From: Bacillota bacterium
GTDB lineage: Bacteria > Bacillota > Bacilli > Paenibacillales > Paenibacillaceae
Direction: 5' to 3'
DNA: 35,471 bases
Assembly: GCA_023433615.1 (NCBI GenBank)
Contig: JAEZCJ010000030.1
Location: 1-35,471 of the forward strand
Position numbers and translations under genes: made by a program. The notes under the pieces were generated by a model. The model saw only the letters and a list, made by a program, of their open reading frames with translations. It did no database searches and was not told the origin of the DNA. Shown here piece after piece: positions 31,201-35,471 of the stretch. Positions within the stretch are counted from its first letter, which is position 1, and the number at the start of each line of letters is the position of its first letter.

Positions 31201-31724
31201 ATGCTGCCTGCCTTTACGTTCAGCGCATCTTGGGACGTCTCGAGCAGCATGGCATCGACGCCGCCTTCAATCAACGCGACCGCTTGCTCGTAGTAGCTGT
31301 CGACCAACTGATCGAATGTGACGCCTCCGGTAACCGAGAGCGTCTTCGTCGTCGGTCCCATCGCGCCGGCAACATAACGAGGCTTATCCGGCGTCGAGAA
31401 TTTATCCGCAGCCCGTCTTGCGATTTGCGCGGCTGCCAGGTTGATCTCGCGCGCTTTCTCCGGGATGTCGTACTCCGCCAGCACGACGCTCGCCCCGCCG
31501 AACGTATTCGTCTCAATGATGTCTGCGCCTGCTTCGAAATACGCTTCATGTATTTTCTGAATGACGTCCGGACGCGTAAGTACGAGCATCTCGTTGCAGC
31601 CGTCGAGCTCTTCCCCGCCAAAATCTTCACCGGTCAAATTTTCCTGCTGCAGCATCGTGCCCATGGCGCCGTCCAAGATCAGGATGCGCTGCTTCATTGC
31701 CTCTTGCAAACTCAGTTTGGTCAT
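28284..31724 (-). CDS. metH: Cobalamin-dependent methionine synthase
   Basis: A full-length 1146-residue MetH that methylates homocysteine using methyl-tetrahydrofolate and B12. The homocysteine domain (1-310) has zinc ligands C227 (NCATGPEF) and C290/C291 (GGCCGTTPAH). A pterin-binding barrel (about 330-600), the cap plus B12 domain with DVHDIG (720-725, H722 the cobalt ligand) and VGGAAL, and the C-terminal activation domain (about 890-1146) for S-adenosylmethionine-driven reactivation follow. No SAM or cobalamin riboswitch is seen in the 150-base upstream region. A weak ribosome site (GAGGGG) is about 12 bases before ATG 31724. Confidence 0.96.
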   Translation of the reverse strand: MTKLSLQEAMKQRILILDGAMGTMLQQENLTGEDFGGEELDGCNEMLVLTRPDVIQKIHEAYFEAGADIIETNTFGGASVVLAEYDIPEKAREINLAAAQIARRAADKFSTPDKPRYVAGAMGPTTKTLSVTGGVTFDQLVDSYYEQAVALIEGGVDAMLLETSQDALNVKAGSIGIRKAFDTVGKKLPIMISGTIEPMGTTLAGQNIESFYISLEHLEPISVGLNCATGPEFMRDHIRSLSEIARSAVSCYPNAGLPDENGHYHESPESLAKKMEGFAQQGWLNIAGGCCGTTPAHIRALAETLAAYPPRGAVGEHPPAVSGIETVYIESENRPYMVGERTNVLGSRKFKRLIREGKYEEAAEIARAQVKNGAHVIDVCLQDPDRDETTDMKQFLELVVKKVKVPLVIDTTDPKVIELSLKYSQGKAIINSINLEDGEEKFEHVVPLIHRYGAAAVVGTIDETGQAITREGKLEVARRSHDLLVNKYGMKPEDIIFDPLVFPVGTGDEQYIGSAKETIEGIRLIKEALPACQTILGISNVSFGLPEAGREVLNSVFLYECTKAGLDYAIVNTEKLERYASIPEHERRLAEALIYETNDETLAAFVAAFRNKKVEKTEKVSNLSLEERLAAYVVEGTKEGLIPDLDEARNKYTPLEIINGPLMRGMEEVGRLFNNNELIVAEVLQSAEVMKASVSYLEPFMEKSETSVKGRILLATVKGDVHDIGKNLVEIILSNNGYEIVNLGIKVPPEVLIEAYRQHKADAIGLSGLLVKSAQQMVITAQDLRNAGIQVPILVGGAALTRKFTKTRISPEYEGLVLYAKDAMDGLDIANKLMDSEHRARMEEELQALKASGYAEAEESKPLPTLTRAVRSNISKDAPVYLPPDLERHVLRDVPIGHIVPYINMQMLLGHHLGVRGKVEELLAAGHEKTVQLKDTVDGILQEAQTMGTLHANAMYRFFPAQSSGDDIIIYDPADHAKEIKRFTFPRQQVEPYLCLADYLKSVDSGVMDYVGFLVVTAGQGVRERATELKDNGDYLRSHALQAVALETAEALAERVHHMMRDVWGFPDPTEITMKQRLGARYQGIRVSFGYPACPNLEDQELLFDLMKPQDIGVELTDGFMMEPEASVSAMVFAHPEANYFNVDKA

Positions 31725-31804
31725 TACGCATTTGCACCCCTCGACAAAAAAATCATTAACCCTTAGTCTATCAGAATCCTCCTCACGTGAAAAGCGTTCG
31801 CCAG

Positions 31805-31833
31805 TCGACAGTCCACGCGCGATGATCTATAAT
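31805..31833 (+). promoter_or_regulatory. Sigma-A promoter for the acireductone dioxygenase gene
   Basis: TCGACA (31805-31810), 17-base spacer, TATAAT (31828-31833). No S-box riboswitch is present between promoter and gene. Confidence 0.65.
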
Positions 31834-31876
31834 GAAAGCGACCGATTGAAATTCATATGGGAAAAGAGGGATTACG

Positions 31877-32422
31877 TTGGCTGAAATCCGCATTCGCAAT
31901 ACCGATCAACGCATCTCGGGCGAAGAGAACGTTCGCGAATTTTTGAACAACCAAGAAGTACTGTACGAGCATTGGGACGCTACCAAGCTGCCGCAGGAGC
32001 TTCAGAATAAATTCGTGCTGTCCGATGACGAGAAAGCGCAAATTCTCGCCACCTTCGACACCGAAATCAGAGATCTCGCCGAGCGCCGCGGCTACCGGAC
32101 ATGGGACCTCATCTCCCTGTCCGACGCTACGCCGAACTTGGATGAGCTGCTCAAGAAGTTCGAATCCGTGCACACGCACACCGAAGACGAAGTACGCGCA
32201 ATCACGGCCGGCCGCGGCATCTTCATCATCAAGGGAACTGACGATGTAGGCTATTTCGACGTCGAGCTCGAGGCCGGCGATGTCATCTCCGTACCGGAGC
32301 ATAAGCCGCACTTCTTCACGTTGATGGAGAATCGTCAGATCGTCGCAGTCCGCCTCTTCATCGAGACGGAGGGCTGGATCGCTCACCCGTTCGCAGACCC
32401 GGCTTTCGCGAATAAAGCCTAA
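31877..32422 (+). CDS. mtnD: Acireductone dioxygenase (methionine salvage)
   Basis: A 181-residue cupin that oxidises acireductone in the methionine salvage pathway. Metal ligands H99, H101 and E105 lie in SVHTHTEDEVR, with the last His probably H145 in PEHKPHFF. Start is TTG 31877 with GAGGG 7-8 bases upstream. It stands alone here, away from other mtn genes, but next to metH; both concern methionine supply, though they are divergent and separately promoted. Which metal (Fe or Ni) it uses, and so which products form, cannot be told. Confidence 0.92.
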   Translation: MAEIRIRNTDQRISGEENVREFLNNQEVLYEHWDATKLPQELQNKFVLSDDEKAQILATFDTEIRDLAERRGYRTWDLISLSDATPNLDELLKKFESVHTHTEDEVRAITAGRGIFIIKGTDDVGYFDVELEAGDVISVPEHKPHFFTLMENRQIVAVRLFIETEGWIAHPFADPAFANKA

Positions 32423-32434
32423 CCAAGCCAACAA

Positions 32435-32470
32435 GAAAGCCCGCCTTCACGCTGTGGAAGGCGGGCTTTC
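32435..32470 (+). terminator. Bidirectional terminator between mtnD and the HAD gene
   Basis: GAAAGCCCGCCTTC (32435-32448) pairs with GAAGGCGGGCTTTC (32457-32470). A-rich and T-rich flanks within the stem let it act for both convergent genes. Confidence 0.85.
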
Positions 32471-32477
32471 TCTGCGA

Positions 32478-33263
32478 TTAAGTAAGCAACGGCAAAAGCT
32501 CCTGCAGATGCTTGATCTCGTACTTCGGCACGATTTCGTCCGAGCGTACCGCACCGTGGCGATTGATCCAGACGGAGTCCATGCCGATCGTATTGGCGCC
32601 GAGGATATCGGTAGTGAGCTTGTCGCCTACCATCACGGCATGCTCGGGCTCGATACCCAGCAATCCAAGGGCATGGCTGAAGATCGATGCCGCAGGCTTG
32701 CCTTCACCGAACTCCCCGGAGATAACGATATGGTCAAAATACGGCGCAAGCGTCGGCACTCCAGCCAGCTTCTCCCGCTGCAGGTCCGGCGAACCGTTCG
32801 TAAGCAATAGGAGCTTATAGCTTCCCTTCAGCTGATCCAGCACCGCGAAAGTCTCTTCATAAGTGAGCGGACGCAACCGGCGTTCTGCCGGGAATTTCTC
32901 GGCGAGCTCAGCCCCGAGAGCAGCATCTTCTACGCCGAGCGCACGCAGCCCGCGCGTCCAGGACTCGCGCCGGTATTCGGGCGCAAGCGCCTCGAGCTTA
33001 CGGAATTCGGCTTGCTCTCCTTCGCGAAAGTTCGCCCACAATCCTTCGAACGGATTAATCCCGATCATCTTGGTGAACGGGAATGTCTCGTAAGACTCGT
33101 AGAGCGCACGCGCTTCCTTACGCACCGCTTCCTCAAGCTTTACGTAATCCACGCCGGTCCGCTCGGAAGCATATCTGCACGTGACTTCGAATGCTTCCAA
33201 TACGCTGCGCTCATCCCATAGCAGCGTGTCATCCAAATCGAATAATACCGCTTGTTTGGCCAT
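32478..33263 (-). CDS. YjjG/YfnB-type HAD nucleotidase
   Basis: A 261-residue HAD hydrolase, C1-cap class. Motif I is VLFDLDDTLLWDE (D9, D11), motif II LLLLTNGSP, motif III Lys in EGKPAASIF and motif IV VMVGDKLTTDILGA. This pattern matches the YjjG family of noncanonical pyrimidine nucleotidases (B. subtilis YfnB is a relative), which remove dUMP-like or modified nucleotides. ATG 33263 follows GGAG closely; the longer frame to 33602 shadows the next gene. Confidence 0.88.
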   Translation of the reverse strand: MAKQAVLFDLDDTLLWDERSVLEAFEVTCRYASERTGVDYVKLEEAVRKEARALYESYETFPFTKMIGINPFEGLWANFREGEQAEFRKLEALAPEYRRESWTRGLRALGVEDAALGAELAEKFPAERRLRPLTYEETFAVLDQLKGSYKLLLLTNGSPDLQREKLAGVPTLAPYFDHIVISGEFGEGKPAASIFSHALGLLGIEPEHAVMVGDKLTTDILGANTIGMDSVWINRHGAVRSDEIVPKYEIKHLQELLPLLT

Positions 33264-33286
33264 CTCGTCTCCGTCTCTCCCTATCC

Positions 33287-33817
33287 CTATTTCGTACGCA
33301 TCTCGAATTTCACGTTGTTCGCTTGCGCGAACTCCTGCAGCCGGGCCGCCATTTGGTCGATCGGATAGCGGTTCAACATCCGGGAGAACACCCAGCTTGC
33401 GCCCTTTACCTGCTCGATGACGATATAACCCGGCGACACGACAATCTGCTTGATCCCGCTCGGCTGCAATAGCTTGTCGCCAGTCATTTTGCGCGTACCG
33501 ATGTAGTCCTTTGCTACATTCAAATACGGACGCCGAAAATAAAATAGCGTCGCGAGCAGCACATAGCTCACGATGGTAACCCAGAACATCGGCGATTCCC
33601 AAGCGTTAATCGCATTCGGATCCTCGGAAGGAATCGTTACCATATAAGCATAGAATAACGTGAACATCAGCAGGAATGCCGGCCATACGTAATTCCTGCC
33701 GCGAAACCTGTCAATCTTCGCGCCGGGCGAAGTAAGGGATTCCAGTCCCATCTTCTTGCGTTGCTTGTTAATTACGGTTGAGTTCTTGCGAACCTTGCGC
33801 TCCCATGAGCGTGACAT
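33287..33817 (-). CDS. Conserved two-TM membrane protein of unknown function
   Basis: A 176-residue protein not tied to a named family. The N-terminus is basic (SWERKVRKNSTVINKQRKK), which fits a cytosolic end. Two membrane helices lie at about 45-65 (VWPAFLLMFTLFYAYMV) and 80-98 (FWVTIVSYVLLATLFYF). The C-terminal part (about 100-176) is soluble, with a VSPGYIVIEQVKGASWVF strand pattern that looks PH-like; that is a guess. GGGAGGA precedes ATG 33817. It lies between ynzC and the HAD gene on the same strand. Confidence 0.7.
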   Translation of the reverse strand: MSRSWERKVRKNSTVINKQRKKMGLESLTSPGAKIDRFRGRNYVWPAFLLMFTLFYAYMVTIPSEDPNAINAWESPMFWVTIVSYVLLATLFYFRRPYLNVAKDYIGTRKMTGDKLLQPSGIKQIVVSPGYIVIEQVKGASWVFSRMLNRYPIDQMAARLQEFAQANNVKFEMRTK

Positions 33818-33857
33818 CGATGTTCCTCCCTATTGTGCTATCTTGAGGCCGAGCAGC

Positions 33858-34046
33858 TCAGTGCTTCTTGCCGTCCTCTTCCTCTTCTGCCCACTTGATC
33901 GTATCGAGCTGATCCCTGAAGTTCCGACGGAACTGAGCGAGATATTTTTGCCGCAGCTCATCCCGTTCAGCCAGCTCTTCCGGCGTCAATCCGACCGATT
34001 TATTCTTGCGCGACAATTCATTGATTCTGGCGACCAATTCTTCCAT
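33858..34046 (-). CDS. ynzC: DUF896 protein YnzC
   Basis: A 62-residue protein beginning MEELVARINELSRKNKSVGL and continuing with LTPEELAERDELRQKYL and FRRNFRDQLDTIKW, the DUF896 signature. B. subtilis YnzC lies in the SOS-induced yneA-yneB-ynzC operon next to lexA; the same neighbours are here except that yneB is missing. AAGGAGGAG precedes ATG 34046. Biochemical role unknown. Confidence 0.9.
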   Translation of the reverse strand: MEELVARINELSRKNKSVGLTPEELAERDELRQKYLAQFRRNFRDQLDTIKWAEEEEDGKKH

Positions 34047-34124
34047 TCTGACTCCTCCTTTGCCGCCTCTGTGCAGTCCATCTCTTACTTTGACATTTTC
34101 GCTTGATGGTTGTCAAGGCAACGC

Positions 34125-34167
34125 AAAAAGGTTGCGCATGACCGGCCGCTGCCGACAATGCACAACC
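34125..34167 (-). terminator. Terminator between yneA and ynzC
   Basis: Minus strand GGTTGTGCAT ... ATGCGCAACC followed by TTTTT (34125-34129). It separates yneA from ynzC, so ynzC either needs readthrough or its own promoter. Confidence 0.75.
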
Positions 34168-34209
34168 TATAATTCCATCTCTTGAAGCGGCCGCCCAGCG
34201 GCAGCACGA

Positions 34210-34599
34210 TTACTTCATCGGTATGATGAGCGATTGGCCGGCCTGCAGCGAACTGCCGGTCAAATTGTTACGCTTCATGATCGAGTAGACCATCTTGCGA
34301 ATGTCAGATCCTTCCGCAGCATACTCCGCCGCGATCGCCCATAGCGTCTCGCCGGACGATACGATCACGGTAGTCTCGACTACGGACGCCGGTTCCGGCG
34401 TAGTGACCGAAGCGACGGACTGCACGATTGCAAAACCGCTGAAGAGCAACATGGAAATCAGGATGACGAATGCGTATTTCAAGGATCTAGACGCCGAGCC
34501 AGCCTTCGCAGCTGCGTTCGACGCACGTACGCCATGCTTCGTACGGCTACCATCCTTATGGATCGAAACGTAATTCTGACAACCTGCCACGTATTGCAT
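34210..34599 (-). CDS. yneA: LysM-domain SOS cell-division inhibitor YneA
   Basis: A 129-residue single-pass membrane protein: N-terminal polar region (1-40), TM helix at about 41-63 (YAFVILISMLLFSGFAIV), then a LysM domain (about 76-127, IVSSGETLWAIAAEY ... LQAGQSLIIP). YneA of B. subtilis halts division during the SOS response and sits next to lexA, as here. Start ATG 34599 is supported by a GGGG-type site; a longer frame to 34641 would begin inside the promoter. The cytosolic N-terminus is longer than in B. subtilis. Its promoter carries LexA-type boxes. Confidence 0.85.
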   Translation of the reverse strand: MQYVAGCQNYVSIHKDGSRTKHGVRASNAAAKAGSASRSLKYAFVILISMLLFSGFAIVQSVASVTTPEPASVVETTVIVSSGETLWAIAAEYAAEGSDIRKMVYSIMKRNNLTGSSLQAGQSLIIPMK

Positions 34600-34611
34600 C
34601 TCCAACACCCC

Positions 34612-34623
34612 AAACGTTTGTTC
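34612..34623 (-). promoter_or_regulatory. LexA-type box a (yneA leader)
   Basis: AAAC-GTTT-GTTC on the plus strand (GAAC-AAAC-GTTT on the minus), one mismatch to GAAC-N4-GTTC. It lies just upstream of the yneA ribosome site, downstream of its promoter. Confidence 0.55.
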
Positions 34624-34639
34624 TGTTCTTGACAATCCC

Positions 34640-34669
34640 AATATAGCACGAACACCTGTTTGCGGTCAA
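34640..34669 (-). promoter_or_regulatory. yneA promoter with LexA-type box b
   Basis: Minus strand TTGACC (34664-34669), 18-base spacer, TATATT (34640-34645). GAAC-ACCT-GTTT (34650-34661, one mismatch) occupies the spacer. Confidence 0.65.
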
Positions 34670-34679
34670 TCACTTTTTG

Positions 34680-34691
34680 GAACGTTTGTTC
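34680..34691. promoter_or_regulatory. LexA-type box c
   Basis: GAAC-GTTT-GTTC, an exact match to GAAC-N4-GTTC, between the yneA and lexA promoters. Confidence 0.6.
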
Positions 34692-34713
34692 GCAATTTAT
34701 TTCGTTCGCATGC

Positions 34714-34725
34714 GAACCTGTGTTT
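34714..34725. promoter_or_regulatory. LexA-type box d
   Basis: GAAC-CTGT-GTTT, one mismatch. It lies 16 bases from box e and overlaps the palindrome GTTCGCATGCGAAC (34704-34717). Confidence 0.5.
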
Positions 34726-34729
34726 TCGA

Positions 34730-34741
34730 GAACTTATGTTT
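34730..34741. promoter_or_regulatory. LexA-type box e
   Basis: GAAC-TTAT-GTTT, one mismatch, overlapping the lexA -35 region; 16 bases from boxes d and f. Confidence 0.55.
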
Positions 34742-34768
34742 GTACGAACTCGGGTTCTGTGTTATAAT
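34740..34768 (+). promoter_or_regulatory. lexA promoter with LexA box f
   Basis: TTGTAC (34740-34745), 17-base spacer, TATAAT (34763-34768). The spacer carries an exact box, GAAC-TCGG-GTTC (34746-34757), so LexA should repress its own gene. Confidence 0.75.
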
Positions 34769-34800
34769 TTGTCACAACAATGATTGATGGAGTGATGAAG

Positions 34801-35427
34801 GTGTCCAAGATTTCGAACCGGCAACAGGCCATCCTGGAATTTATTAAGAACGAAGTCCGAGAGAAGGGCTACCCGCCTTCCGTTCGCGAGATCGGCGAAG
34901 CCGTAGGTCTCGCATCCAGTTCCACGGTGCATGGTCATCTCGACCGGCTGGAGAAGAAGGGCATGATCCGCCGCGACCCGACGAAGCCGCGCGCGATCGA
35001 GATCCTGGACAACGACGAATCGAACGGCGAGGTTCATTTTCCGCTGGCGGTATCCCGCGTACCGATCGTAGGCAAGGTCACGGCCGGCATTCCGATCACG
35101 GCAACGGAGAACATCGAAGAGTACTTCCCCCTTCCGTCGCACTTCGTCGGCGACAACCAAGTGTTCATGCTTAACGTTATCGGCGAGAGCATGATCGAGG
35201 CCGGCATCCACGACGGCGACTACGTCATCGTTCGCCAGCAGCAGACCGCCATGAACGGCGACATTGTCGTAGCCATGACGGAGGAAGACGAAGCGACAGT
35301 CAAGACTTTCTACAAGGAACGCGACCATATTCGCCTTCAGCCGGAGAATCCGACGATGGAACCGATTCGTCTGAAGCATGTCACGATTCTCGGCAAGGTC
35401 ATCGGATTGTTCCGCGACATTTCGTAA
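34801..35427 (+). CDS. lexA: LexA, SOS transcriptional repressor
   Basis: A 208-residue LexA. The N-terminal winged helix (about 1-70, with YPPSVREIGEAVGLASSSTV) binds operators. The C-terminal S24 autoprotease has its cleavage site at A95-G96 (KVTAGIPI), nucleophile S130 (GESMIEAGI) and general base K168 (ATVKTFY). RecA filaments on single-stranded DNA trigger self-cleavage and derepress SOS genes. GTG 34801 is preferred: GGAG is 8 bases upstream and the protein then begins SKISNRQQAILEF, matching B. subtilis LexA; ATG 34780 would add 7 residues over the ribosome site. The 35428-35471 end holds no feature. Confidence 0.96.
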   Translation: MSKISNRQQAILEFIKNEVREKGYPPSVREIGEAVGLASSSTVHGHLDRLEKKGMIRRDPTKPRAIEILDNDESNGEVHFPLAVSRVPIVGKVTAGIPITATENIEEYFPLPSHFVGDNQVFMLNVIGESMIEAGIHDGDYVIVRQQQTAMNGDIVVAMTEEDEATVKTFYKERDHIRLQPENPTMEPIRLKHVTILGKVIGLFRDIS

Positions 35428-35471
35428 TGGAATAGGACAAGCTAACGCAAGCGTCGCCAGCCCTTGAGGGC

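Noticed and set aside
31725..31876. SAM (S-box) or cobalamin riboswitch for metH or mtnD
   Set aside because: The intergenic region is only about 150 bases, has a plain promoter and lacks the conserved aptamer cores.
34097..34125. TTGACA upstream of ynzC as a promoter
   Set aside because: No acceptable -10 at 16-19 bases; the TTGACA...TGTCAA symmetry is noted but not enough for a call.
34704..34717. GTTCGCATGCGAAC palindrome as a separate operator
   Set aside because: It has inverted half-site order (GTTC-N6-GAAC) relative to LexA and overlaps box d; probably a by-product of neighbouring boxes.

Overview
The window looks like a chromosomal segment of a spore-forming, GC-rich Firmicute, most likely Paenibacillus or a close relative such as Cohnella. 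The reasons are strong AGGAGG-type ribosome binding sites, TTG/GTG starts, a small spore protein (Tlp), YdbS/YdbT, YfmM-type ABC-F and MrfA/MrfB relatives, and the lexA-yneA-ynzC gene order known from Bacillus. Genus assignment is inference; there is no rRNA or tRNA gene here.

Layout. 1-950: 5' end of a TRIC/UPF0126 channel gene (minus) divergent from thiamine pyrophosphokinase. 960-3390: a MutS2-like ATPase without Smr domain (minus), preceded by a probable rod-shaped 6S-like RNA with its own promoter and terminator. 3392-5381: ydbS/ydbT-type PH-domain membrane proteins. 5396-7556: metallo-hydrolase and two GNAT acetyltransferases (minus). 7741-8232: secreted NlpC/P60 enzyme, followed by two copies of a structured repeat. 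8614-11943: ChrA-type transporter, OmpR-type regulator and HAMP kinase (minus). 12112-15522: an ABC-F protein and a Ser/Thr kinase fused to a ParA/CpaE-like domain (minus).

15622-25101 is a long, tightly packed minus-strand run: mrfA, mrfB, a Gfo/Idh/MocA oxidoreductase, a NagD-type phosphatase, an Fpg/Nei glycosylase, Nfo (endonuclease IV), a cyclic-phosphate-processing receiver (cREC) protein, a YlmA-like ABC ATPase and a THUMP/FtsJ-like methyltransferase. Several junctions are ATGA or TGATG overlaps. The promoter at its head has a LexA-box-like operator, so it reads as a DNA-damage operon. After it come tlp, ribonuclease Z, an IS1595-like element whose transposase promoter holds two LexA-type boxes, B12-dependent methionine synthase, acireductone dioxygenase, a YjjG-type nucleotidase, a membrane protein, ynzC, yneA and lexA. 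Six LexA-type boxes sit between yneA and lexA.

Two themes stand out. (1) SOS: LexA itself, its yneA target, the mrfAB/nei/nfo operon and an insertion element all carry GAAC-N4-GTTC-like operators placed in promoter spacers. (2) A family of four structured intergenic elements (8233-8382, 8387-8537, 11987-12111, 19478-19530) directly follows stop codons. Their closing stems differ in sequence from copy to copy but remain fully complementary, and one ends in a T-tract like a terminator. These two are the strongest candidates for something undescribed.
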